DNA of 7,856 bases from CAVPEW01 sp050247895 (GTDB lineage: Bacteria > Actinomycetota > Acidimicrobiia > Acidimicrobiales > VFJN01), in the NCBI GenBank assembly GCA_050247895.1, contig JBFWTJ010000195.1:1-7856 (forward strand), read 5' to 3'. Positions 1 through 6,735 of the stretch are shown piece after piece; position 1 is the stretch's first letter; each line of letters opens with the position of its first letter. The notes beneath the pieces were generated by a model that was not told the DNA's origin, searched no databases, and saw only the letters and a list, made by a program, of their open reading frames with translations. Both the position numbers and the translations under genes were made by a program.

Positions 1-825
1 AACGGCTTGGACGTCGGCGCGGTCGGGATGATGATCTTCGGCTGGCGGGACCGCGAGGAGGGCCTGCGGCTGCTGGAGGCCTTCACCGGCCTGCGGATGA
101 ACCACAACTACATCCGCCCGGGTGGCGTGGCCGCCGACCTGCCCGACGGCTGGCGCGACGCCGTGCTGAGGTTCATCGACGCCATCCCCGAGAGCCTCGA
201 GGAGTACGAGGTCCTGCTGACGGGCCAGCCGATCTACCGCGAGCGGTTGCAGGGCGTAGGCGTGATCACCCCGACCGAGGCCGTGGCCCTGGGCGCCACC
301 GGGCCGGTCCTGCGCTCGACCGGCCTGCCCTGGGACCTGCGGCGCGACCAGCCCTACCTGCGCTACGACCAGGTCGAGTTCGACGTGGTCGTGGGCACCT
401 ACGGCGACTGCTTCGACCGGTACGCCATCCGGCTCAACGAGGTCCGCGAGTCCTTGCGGATCGTGCGCCAGATCCTCGACGCGCTGCCGACGGGCGACTA
501 CCGCATCCAGGACAAGAAGGTGACGCCCCCGCCCCGGGCCCGCATCGACGAGTCGATGGAGGCCCTCATCCACCACTTCAAGATCTTCACCGAGGGGTTC
601 AAGGTCCCCGCCGGGGAGACCTACGCCGCGGTGGAGTCGCCCCGGGGCGAGCTCGGCTGCTACATCGTCAGCGATGGCTCGTCCAAGCCGTACCGCATGC
701 ACATCCGGGGCCCGAGCTTCGTGAACCTCCAGACCCTCCCCCACATGATGCGGGGCGGCCTCATCGCCGACGGCGTGGCCATCATCTCCAGCGTCGACCC
801 GATCATGGGCGAGGTCGACCGTTGA
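1..825 (+). CDS. nuoD: NADH-quinone oxidoreductase subunit D, 3' part
   Basis: This is the C-terminal 274 codons of the 49-kDa-type subunit of complex I, a soluble subunit of the connecting module that helps form the quinone pocket with NuoB and NuoH. The frame is open from base 1 (Asn-Gly-Leu-Asp-Val-Gly-Ala), so the true start lies upstream, and roughly 150-170 N-terminal residues are missing by comparison with usual lengths. Family marks are NHNYIRPGG, where the family has a Y-N/R-I-x-GG segment; GELGCYIVSDGSSKPYR; IRGPSFVNLQ; and the ending DPIMGEVDR, which matches the usual C-terminus of NuoD and its hydrogenase-like relatives. The stop is TGA at 823-825. The quinone-contacting N-terminal residues are outside the window and cannot be checked. 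It is the first gene seen of a nuo operon and is followed 22 bases later by nuoE. A fused NuoCD cannot be excluded because the 5' end is missing, although actinobacteria usually keep the two separate. Confidence 0.97.
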   Translation, partial: NGLDVGAVGMMIFGWRDREEGLRLLEAFTGLRMNHNYIRPGGVAADLPDGWRDAVLRFIDAIPESLEEYEVLLTGQPIYRERLQGVGVITPTEAVALGATGPVLRSTGLPWDLRRDQPYLRYDQVEFDVVVGTYGDCFDRYAIRLNEVRESLRIVRQILDALPTGDYRIQDKKVTPPPRARIDESMEALIHHFKIFTEGFKVPAGETYAAVESPRGELGCYIVSDGSSKPYRMHIRGPSFVNLQTLPHMMRGGLIADGVAIISSVDPIMGEVDR

Positions 826-842
826 CCCGCGTCCCGGGTGGT
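825..842 (+). promoter_or_regulatory. nuoD-nuoE junction: weak ribosome binding site with small hairpin
   Basis: The only noncoding gap in the window (826-847) holds GGGTGGT at 836-842, a weak Shine-Dalgarno-like stretch five bases before the nuoE ATG. The ACCCG at 825-829 can pair with CGGGT at 835-839 across a 5-base loop, which would partly cover this site. The pairing is short and GC-rich, so it could be chance. I see no promoter here. Confidence 0.35.
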
Positions 843-847
843 CGCTG

Positions 848-1480
848 ATGGCGCGCCTGACCGCGTCCAACGTGACCCTGGCCGAGGAGATCATCAGCCG
901 CTACCCGCGGCCGAAGTCGGCGCTCATCCCGCTCCTGCACCTCGCCCAGGAGCAGGACGGCTACGTGGCGACCGACGCCATGGAGCACATCGCCGAGCTC
1001 GTCGGGGTGACCCCGGCCGAGGTGCTCGGCACGTGCTCGTTCTACGAGATGTTCAAGCGGGAGCCGGTCGGCGAGTACCTGGTCAACGTGTGCACGAACA
1101 TCTCCTGCATGCTGCTGGGCGGCGAGGAGCTCCTCGAGCACCTGGAGTCGACGCTGGGCGTGAAGGCCGGCTCGACCACCCCGGACGGCAAGTTCACCCT
1201 CGAGGACGTGGAGTGCCAGGCCGCCTGCACCGAGGCGCCGTGCCTCCAGGTGAACTACCGGTACTTCTACAAGGTCACCCCGGCCGGCGCCGACGCCCTG
1301 CTGGACGACCTGCGCCAGGGCCGCCGGGCCGACGAGGTCCCGCCGCACGGCACGCTGGGCCGGGTCCGCCAGTCCATCCCGGCCGATCGCCGGGCCGGCA
1401 ATGCCGTGCCGGGCGCGAGCGGGGAGCCGGTCTGGCTCGCCGCCGCGGCCGACGCCGACACCGAGGCGGGGAAGAGCTGA
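848..1480 (+). CDS. nuoE: NADH-quinone oxidoreductase subunit E
   Basis: This is the 24-kDa-type subunit of the NADH-dehydrogenase module, 210 residues, carrying the [2Fe-2S] cluster N1a beside the FMN of NuoF on the cytoplasmic side. An N-terminal helical part (about 1-75, with LLHLAQEQDGYV) precedes a thioredoxin-like ferredoxin domain (about 76-155). The four expected ligands are visible as C82 and C87 (CX4C) and C123 and C127 (CX3C, in ECQAACTEAPC). C132 is an additional cysteine. Residues after about 160 form a polar, Ala/Pro-rich tail of some 50 residues with no recognisable domain, longer than in the E. coli protein (about 166 residues). The ATG at 848 is chosen because the family's N-terminal helix begins a few residues later and the gene sits 22 bases after nuoD. 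Its stop shares one base with the nuoF start (TGATG at 1478-1482), suggesting coupled translation. Confidence 0.97.
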   Translation: MARLTASNVTLAEEIISRYPRPKSALIPLLHLAQEQDGYVATDAMEHIAELVGVTPAEVLGTCSFYEMFKREPVGEYLVNVCTNISCMLLGGEELLEHLESTLGVKAGSTTPDGKFTLEDVECQAACTEAPCLQVNYRYFYKVTPAGADALLDDLRQGRRADEVPPHGTLGRVRQSIPADRRAGNAVPGASGEPVWLAAAADADTEAGKS

Positions 1481-2838
1481 TGGTCGTCACCGACGCGCCC
1501 AAGATCATCACCAGCCGTTTCGACTTCGAGGACAGCTACACCCTCGAGCGCTACCGGGCCACCGGCGGCTACGAGGGGCTCCGCAAGGCCCTCGCCATGC
1601 GCCCCGAGCAGGTGGTGGAGGAGGTCAAGGCCGCCAGCCTGCTGGGCCGGGGCGGCGCCGGGTTCCCGGCCGGGGTCAAGTGGGGCTTCTGCCCGCCCGG
1701 CGTGTGGCCCCGCTACCTGGTGGTCAACGGCGACGAGTCCGAGCCCGGCACCTACAAGGACCGGCTGCTCCTCGAGCGGGATCCCCACCAGCTCATCGAG
1801 GGGATCCTCATCGCCTGCTACGCCATCGGCGCGTCGCAGGCCTTCCTCTACGTCCGGGGTGAGATGGCCCTGGCCCACGAGCGGGTGGCCCAGGCCCTCA
1901 ACGAGGCCTACGCCGCGGGCCTGGTCGGCCAGCGGGTGGCGGGCAGCGACCTGTCGGTCGACGTCGTCCTGCACTGGGGGGCGGGCGCCTACATCGTGGG
2001 CGAGGAGACGGCGCTCATCGAGTCGCTGGAGGGCAACCGGGGGATGCCCCGCCTGAAGCCGCCGTTCTTCCCCGCGGCCAAGGGCCTCTACCTCCAGCCC
2101 ACCGTGGTCAACAACGTCGAGACGCTGTCGAACCTGCCCTGGATCGTCAGGGAGGGCGCGGCGGCGTTCTCCGCCCTGGGGGCCGAGAACAGCAAGGGCA
2201 CCCGGATGTTCGCGGTGTCCGGGCACGTCAAGAAGCCCGGCGTCTACGAGGTGGAGTTCGGCGTCACGACGTTCCGGGACCTGCTCTACGCGCCCGTCTA
2301 CGGCGGCGGGATCCGCGACGGCAACCAGCTCAAGGCGTTCATCCCCGGGGGTGCCTCGGCGCCCTGGTTCTACGAGGAGCACCTCGACCTCCCCCTGGAG
2401 GCCGGCGCGGTGGGCCAGGCCGGCTCGATGCTCGGTTCGGGGGCCATCGTGGTCATGGACGACACGACCGACGCCGTCAAGGCGTGCTGGAGGGTGGTGC
2501 GGTTCTTCGCCCGCGAGTCCTGCGGCAAGTGCACGCCGTGCCGCGAGGGCACGAGCTGGCTGGAGAAGATCCTGCGGCGCATCCTCGACGGCCACGGCCG
2601 CCCGGCCGACATCGACCTGCTGCTGGACGTCTCGGACAACATCAGCCCCGGGATCAACTGGCCGCCGCGCCAGACCACGATCTGCCCGCTGGGCCCCTCC
2701 GCGGTGTCGCCGATCGCCTCGGCCATCGTGCGGTTCCGGGACGAGTTCGAGGCCTACTGCGGGGGTCCGGGCGTGGCCGAGGTGGCCATCAACGGCAAGG
2801 CCTACGTGCCCAAGCCGCTGGAGGTGACCGGTGCCTGA
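1480..2838 (+). CDS. nuoF: NADH-quinone oxidoreductase subunit F (NADH/FMN-binding)
   Basis: This is the 51-kDa-type subunit, 452 residues. It binds NADH and FMN and passes electrons to its [4Fe-4S] cluster N3, on the cytoplasmic side. The glycine-rich flavin site is GRGGAGFPAGVKW (57-69), followed by NGDESEPGTYKDR (83-95) and GAGAYIVGEETALIESLEG (167-185). An SLBB-type region follows (about 244-290, SGHVKKPGVYEVE). The C-terminal cluster domain has C348, C351 and C354 in SCGKCTPCREG, with the fourth ligand C402 in TTICPLG. Length is normal for the family (E. coli 445). Between DNI and the last ligand there is SPGINWPPRQTT in place of the shorter segment common in other phyla. The open frame extends far upstream, but the overlap with the nuoE stop, a purine-rich GGGGAAGAG at 1468-1476 and the absence of upstream family similarity support ATG 1480. 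It overlaps nuoG by 8 bases. Confidence 0.98.
   Translation: MVVTDAPKIITSRFDFEDSYTLERYRATGGYEGLRKALAMRPEQVVEEVKAASLLGRGGAGFPAGVKWGFCPPGVWPRYLVVNGDESEPGTYKDRLLLERDPHQLIEGILIACYAIGASQAFLYVRGEMALAHERVAQALNEAYAAGLVGQRVAGSDLSVDVVLHWGAGAYIVGEETALIESLEGNRGMPRLKPPFFPAAKGLYLQPTVVNNVETLSNLPWIVREGAAAFSALGAENSKGTRMFAVSGHVKKPGVYEVEFGVTTFRDLLYAPVYGGGIRDGNQLKAFIPGGASAPWFYEEHLDLPLEAGAVGQAGSMLGSGAIVVMDDTTDAVKACWRVVRFFARESCGKCTPCREGTSWLEKILRRILDGHGRPADIDLLLDVSDNISPGINWPPRQTTICPLGPSAVSPIASAIVRFRDEFEAYCGGPGVAEVAINGKAYVPKPLEVTGA
2820..2827 (+). promoter_or_regulatory. Strong Shine-Dalgarno for nuoG inside nuoF
   Basis: GGAGGTGA, complementary over eight bases to the usual 16S rRNA 3' end, lies within the last codons of nuoF (Leu-Glu-Val-Thr), three bases before GTG 2831. 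It decides the nuoG start, since no ATG is nearby, and is the best ribosome binding site in the window. Confidence 0.8.
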
Positions 2839-5527
2839 CCAGGAGCCGGTGCTGATCACCGTCAACGGCAAGGAGGTCGAGGCCCGCCCCGGCGAGCTGG
2901 TCATCGAGGCCGCCGAGCGCAGCGGCACCTACATCCCACGCTTCTGCTATCACCCGCGGATGCAACCGGTCGGCATGTGCCGGATGTGCGTGGTCGACAT
3001 CGACACCGGTCGTGGCCCGGCCCTGCAGCCCGCCTGCATGATCCCGGTGGCACCCGGGATGGTGGTCGACACCGAGTCCGCCGCCACGACCAAGGCCCAG
3101 GACGGGATCCTGGAGTTCCTCCTGGTCAACCACCCCCTGGACTGCCCGGTGTGCGACAAGGGCGGCGAGTGCCCGCTCCAGGACCAGACCATGGCCTACG
3201 GGCCGGGCGAGAGCCGCTTCGTCGAGGAGAAGCGCCACTTCGCCAAGCCCATCCCCGTGTCGGACCTCGTCGCGCTGGACCGCGAGCGCTGCATCCTGTG
3301 CGACCGCTGCACCCGCTTCGCCAAGGACGTGGCCGGCGATCCGCTGATCCACTTCATCGACCGGGGCAACCAGACCCAGGTCAACACCTTCCCCGAGCAC
3401 GAGTTCGCCTCGTACTTCTCGGGCAACACCGTGCAGATCTGCCCGGTCGGCGCGCTCACCGCCACCGCGTACCGGTTCAAGGCCCGCCCCTGGGACCTGG
3501 ACCAGGTCGAGTCGACCTGCACCAGCTGCTCGGTGGGCTGCCGGGTCGTGGTGCAGTCGAGCCGCAACGAGCTGCTGCGCTACCAGGGCGTGGACGCCGA
3601 CCCGGTCAACTGGGGCTGGCTGTGCGACAAGGGCCGGTTCGACTTCCAGGCCCTCAACAGCGAGGAGCGCCTCGACGGCCCGCTGGCCCGTGGCGCCGAC
3701 GACGCCCTGGCCCCCACGACCTGGGCCTCGGCCCTCGCCTCGGCCGCCTCGGCCATCCGCGACGCCCTGGACCGCAACGGCCCCGCGGGCATCGCCGTGC
3801 TGGGCGGTTCGCGGCTGACCAACGAGTCGGCCTACGCCTGGGCCAAGCTGGCCAAGGGCGTCATCGGCACCGACAACGTCGACGCCCAGCTCGGCGACGG
3901 CCTGCCGGCCGAGGTCGTGCTGGGCCTGCCCCGGGCGACCATCGACCAGGCCTGCGCCCCGGGGGGCACGATCCTGCTGCTGGCGCCCGACCTGAAGGAG
4001 CAGCTCCCCGTCCTGTACCTGCGCCTGCGCCACGCCGTGCGCAACGACGGGGTCCGCGTGGTCGAGGTGACCCCGACGGCCGGTTCGACCTCGGAGCTGG
4101 CCACGCACACCCTGGTCCACCAGCCCGGTGCCGCGGGCGAGGTCGTGCGGGCCCTGCTCGCCGGCGGTGGTTCCGCTGCGGGTGGCCTGGAGCCCGAGGA
4201 GCTGGCGCCGGCGGCGGAGCTGCTGGCCGCCGGTCCGGTCACCGTCGTGCTGGGCCGGCCGAACGAAGCCGAGTCCGCGGCCGCGGTGGTCGACGCCGCC
4301 GTGGCGATCCACGAGGCCCACGCCGAGGTCCGCTTCCTGTCGGCGCTGCGCCGGGGCAACGTCCACGGGGCGCTCGACATGGGCCTGGCCCCGGGCGTGC
4401 TGCCCGGCCGGACCGACCTGGCCGGGGGCGGCGACTGGTTCCGCGCCGGCGGTTGGGCCACCGTGCCCGAGGCCAGGGGGCTCGACGCCGTGGGCATCCT
4501 CGACGCGGCGGCCAACGGGCGCATCGACGTCCTGGTCCTGCTCGGTGCCGACCCGCTGGGCGACGTGCCGGACCGGCAGCTCGTGGCGCGGGCGCTGGCC
4601 GGGGCCCGCACGGTGGTGGCCGTGGACCAGTTCCGCACCGAGTCGGTCGACCGGGCCGACGTGGTGCTCCCCGCGGCCGGCTACGGCGAGGTCGACGGCA
4701 CGACGACGAACCTCGAGGGCCGGGTCTCGGTCCTCAACCGCAAGGTGACCCCGCGGGGCACGGCACGGCCCGACTGGGCCATCGCCGCGGAGATCGCCCA
4801 GCGGCTGGGCGCCGACCTGGGGGCGACCTCCCCGGAGGAGATCTGGGACGAGATCGAGGCGCTGGCCCCGAGCCACGCCGGGCTGACCCGTGACCTGCTG
4901 GCCTCCGCGCAGGGCGCCGACGGCATCGTCGTGCCGCGGGGCGGGGTCGAGGCGGAGGCGCCGACCGGGCCGACCTCGGAGGTCGACCCGGAGGCCGCGG
5001 CGCACGCGGTCGCCGCGGAGGCCAGCGACGACCCCGGCGAGGCGCAGGCCGCCGAGGCCGCGGCGGCCGAGGCCCAGGCGGGCGCCGAGGCCGAGGACGG
5101 CGCGGATGGCGAGGGGACGGCGGACGGCGAGGTCGCGGTGGCCGCCGAGCGCCCGGCGGGGCTGGTGCTGCAGGCCGGCCCGCCCGTGGTGGCCCCGCCC
5201 GTGGACGCCTACTCGCTGCGCCTGGTCGCCACCCGCCGGCTCTACGACCTGGGCGTGGGCGTGCAGCGCAGCCCGGCCCTGGCCCACCTGGCCGCGCCGG
5301 CGCCGGCCCGGCTCAACCCGTACGACTTCGACCGCCTCGGCGTCGAGGCCGGTGCCGACGTGGAGCTCAGCGCGGCCCGGGGGTCGATCACCCTGCCCGT
5401 CGAACCCGACGACCGGGTCCCCCGCGGCACGGTGGCGGTGGTGCTCAACCAGCCCGGCCCGGCGGTGGCGGGCCTGATCGACGCCGCGGCGCCGGTGACC
5501 GAGGTCCGGATCGAGGTGGCCCGGTGA
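2831..5527 (+). CDS. nuoG: NADH-quinone oxidoreductase subunit G
   Basis: This is the large iron-sulfur subunit of the NADH module, 898 residues. It carries electrons from NuoF/NuoE towards NuoI. In order it has a [2Fe-2S] ferredoxin domain with C39, C50, C53 and C69 (N1b); a His-Cys3 [4Fe-4S] site at H101, C105, C108 and C114 (N5); a site at C154, C157, C160 and C204 (N4); and the optional N7 site at C230, C233, C237 and C265, in a region like the N-terminal cluster domain of molybdopterin oxidoreductases. A degenerate molybdopterin-oxidoreductase-like domain follows (about 284-690), including the conserved GTTTNLEGR at 622-630. Residues 706-776 are an Ala/Glu-rich acidic linker. The C-terminal part (about 791-898, with RRLYDLG and NPYDF) resembles the dinucleotide-binding domain of that superfamily. 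Start is GTG 2831, set by the GGAGGTGA before it. It overlaps nuoF by 8 bases and nuoH by 4. It is similar in size to E. coli NuoG (about 900) but with a different C-terminal layout. Confidence 0.97.
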   Translation: MPDQEPVLITVNGKEVEARPGELVIEAAERSGTYIPRFCYHPRMQPVGMCRMCVVDIDTGRGPALQPACMIPVAPGMVVDTESAATTKAQDGILEFLLVNHPLDCPVCDKGGECPLQDQTMAYGPGESRFVEEKRHFAKPIPVSDLVALDRERCILCDRCTRFAKDVAGDPLIHFIDRGNQTQVNTFPEHEFASYFSGNTVQICPVGALTATAYRFKARPWDLDQVESTCTSCSVGCRVVVQSSRNELLRYQGVDADPVNWGWLCDKGRFDFQALNSEERLDGPLARGADDALAPTTWASALASAASAIRDALDRNGPAGIAVLGGSRLTNESAYAWAKLAKGVIGTDNVDAQLGDGLPAEVVLGLPRATIDQACAPGGTILLLAPDLKEQLPVLYLRLRHAVRNDGVRVVEVTPTAGSTSELATHTLVHQPGAAGEVVRALLAGGGSAAGGLEPEELAPAAELLAAGPVTVVLGRPNEAESAAAVVDAAVAIHEAHAEVRFLSALRRGNVHGALDMGLAPGVLPGRTDLAGGGDWFRAGGWATVPEARGLDAVGILDAAANGRIDVLVLLGADPLGDVPDRQLVARALAGARTVVAVDQFRTESVDRADVVLPAAGYGEVDGTTTNLEGRVSVLNRKVTPRGTARPDWAIAAEIAQRLGADLGATSPEEIWDEIEALAPSHAGLTRDLLASAQGADGIVVPRGGVEAEAPTGPTSEVDPEAAAHAVAAEASDDPGEAQAAEAAAAEAQAGAEAEDGADGEGTADGEVAVAAERPAGLVLQAGPPVVAPPVDAYSLRLVATRRLYDLGVGVQRSPALAHLAAPAPARLNPYDFDRLGVEAGADVELSAARGSITLPVEPDDRVPRGTVAVVLNQPGPAVAGLIDAAAPVTEVRIEVAR
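4946..5158 (+). other. Acidic Ala/Glu-rich linker of NuoG
   Basis: Codons 706-776 of nuoG encode a low-complexity stretch dominated by Ala, Glu, Asp and Gly. It has no Lys or Arg from 707 to 773 and only one His. It lies between the molybdopterin-oxidoreductase-like domain and the C-terminal domain and is probably disordered or partly helical. The reading frame stays open and codons stay GC-rich, so it is part of the protein and not a frameshift. Confidence 0.8.
5513..5519 (+). promoter_or_regulatory. Shine-Dalgarno for nuoH inside nuoG
   Basis: GAGGTGG lies four bases before GTG 5524 within the last nuoG codons. It supports GTG 5524 as the nuoH start, together with the GTGA overlap at 5524-5527. 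Confidence 0.6.
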
Positions 5528-6735
5528 TCCTGGGCCTCGATCCGCTCCTGGTCGGCGACGTCGGTCTGGCCGAGGTCCTGCTGGTCCTGCTCAAGGGACT
5601 GGTGGCCCTGACCTTCCTGCTGCTGTCCGTGGTCCTCATGATCTGGTTCGAGCGCAAGCTCATCAGCGACATGCAGAACCGGATCGGCCCCAACCGGGCC
5701 GGTCCGTTCGGGCTGCTCCAGACCCTGGCCGACGGGGTGAAGCTCTTCCTCAAGGAGGACCTCATCCCCGAGCGGGCCGACCGGTTCGTGTTCGTCCTGG
5801 CCCCGTTCCTGTCGGTCATCCCGGCCTTCGTCACCTTCGCCGTGATCCCCCTCGGGGGACCCTTCGACGCCGGCGGCGACGGGGTGATCCGCATCTTCGG
5901 CCACGACACCTACGCCCAGCTCGCCGACCCGCCCATCGGGGTCCTGCTGGTGCTGGTCTGCTCGTCGGTGGGGGTCTACGGCATCATGCTGGCCGGCTGG
6001 GCCTCGGGCTCGAAGTACCCGCTGCTCGGCTCGGTCCGGGCCACGGCCCAGATGATCAGCTACGAGGCGGCCCTGGGCCTGTCGATCGTGGCCGTGGTGC
6101 TCATGTCCGGCTCGCTGTCCACCCACGACATCGTGCTGTCCCAGGCCGGCGACGGGTTCGGCCTGGTCCCGGGCTGGAACGTCGTGGTGACCGGCGTGAT
6201 CCCCTTCGTGGTCTTCGTCATCGCCGGCACGGCCGAGATCAACCGTCCCCCCTTCGACCTGGTCGAGGCCGAGCAGGAGCTCGTGGGCGGCTTCCACACC
6301 GAGTACTCGTCGATCCGGTTCGGTTTGTTCTACGTGGCCGAGTTCATGGCCTCGATCACGATGTCGGCCACGATCGTGACCCTCTTCCTGGGCGGCCCGG
6401 CCGGTCCGGCGCTTTTCGGGCCCGACTGGATCTGGGGGCCGATCTGGTTCCTGGCCAAGCTGCTCGTGTTCCTCTTCACCTTCGTGTGGTTCCGGGCCAC
6501 GCTGCCCCGCTTCCGCTACGACCAGCTGATGGACCTCGGCTGGAAGGTGCTGATCCCGCTGTCGTTCGGTTGGCTGGTCCTGCTGGCCGCGCTCAACGTC
6601 GCCCGCGACGAGGACTGGAACGTGCCGCTGGTGGTCGTGATCTGCCTGGCCGTGCTGGCGGTCGGCTACCTGCTGCTGGTGGGGGCCATGCGGACCTCGG
6701 CCGAGCGCCGCCGGCTCGAGGAGGTGCACGGCTGA
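5524..6735 (+). CDS. nuoH: NADH-quinone oxidoreductase subunit H
   Basis: This is the ND1-type membrane subunit, 403 residues, which anchors the hydrophilic arm and forms the entry of the quinone channel. Several hydrophobic segments are visible, for example about 16-41, 88-110, 138-160, 183-196, 219-236, 278-290, 307-323 and 342-358. Conserved cytoplasmic loop motifs are present: ERK (43-45), RIGPNRAGPFGLLQTLADG (53-71), GSVRATAQMISYE (169-181), AEINRPPFDLVEAEQELV (237-254) followed by GGFHTEYS, and RATLPRFRYDQLMDLGWK (324-341). Acidic residues E238, D245, E248, E250, E252 and E260 keep the charged loop typical of the quinone site. The protein is longer than E. coli NuoH (325); the C-terminal extra includes another hydrophobic segment (about 367-387) and a charged end. 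Start GTG 5524 overlaps the nuoG stop (GTGA), and its stop overlaps the nuoI start (TGATG). Confidence 0.97.
   Translation: MILGLDPLLVGDVGLAEVLLVLLKGLVALTFLLLSVVLMIWFERKLISDMQNRIGPNRAGPFGLLQTLADGVKLFLKEDLIPERADRFVFVLAPFLSVIPAFVTFAVIPLGGPFDAGGDGVIRIFGHDTYAQLADPPIGVLLVLVCSSVGVYGIMLAGWASGSKYPLLGSVRATAQMISYEAALGLSIVAVVLMSGSLSTHDIVLSQAGDGFGLVPGWNVVVTGVIPFVVFVIAGTAEINRPPFDLVEAEQELVGGFHTEYSSIRFGLFYVAEFMASITMSATIVTLFLGGPAGPALFGPDWIWGPIWFLAKLLVFLFTFVWFRATLPRFRYDQLMDLGWKVLIPLSFGWLVLLAALNVARDEDWNVPLVVVICLAVLAVGYLLLVGAMRTSAERRRLEEVHG
6720..6726 (+). promoter_or_regulatory. Shine-Dalgarno for nuoI inside nuoH
   Basis: GGAGGTG lies eight bases before ATG 6735, within the last nuoH codons, and supports that start. 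Confidence 0.7.

Noticed and set aside
838..1479. Possible upstream extension of nuoF to a GTG at 838
   Set aside because: This part overlaps nuoE completely in another frame and translates to Arg/Gly/Ala-rich sequence without family similarity. ATG 1480 fits the family N-terminus and the TGATG junction.
1267..2928. A 553-codon open frame on the minus strand opposite nuoE and nuoF
   Set aside because: Same cause as above: it spans parts of three well-supported genes and has no recognisable motif.
2977..4893. A 638-codon plus-strand frame inside nuoG
   Set aside because: The product is Arg/Pro/Gly-rich, which is typical of an out-of-frame reading of GC-rich coding DNA.
3700..4900. NuoG as a separate formate dehydrogenase or nitrate reductase-like catalytic enzyme
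   Set aside because: The ferredoxin-like N-terminal clusters and operon position are those of NuoG. The molybdopterin-like domain is the usual degenerate one of this subunit, and no separate catalytic gene is present.
4946..5158. A frameshift as explanation for the low-complexity part of NuoG
   Set aside because: The same frame resumes a recognisable C-terminal domain (RRLYDLG, NPYDF) and ends in the GTGA overlap with nuoH, so the frame is right throughout.
2789..5287. An 832-codon open frame on the minus strand opposite nuoG
   Set aside because: nuoG in the plus frame is complete, with all cluster ligands. In GC-rich DNA the antisense frame stays open because A/T-rich stop codons are rare. 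The antisense product is low-complexity, rich in Gly, Arg, Val and His, with no recognisable domain.
5242..6729. A 495-codon minus-strand open frame opposite nuoH, rich in His, Asp and Gln
   Set aside because: The charged composition is the mirror of the hydrophobic codons of nuoH read in reverse complement. nuoH has every family motif.
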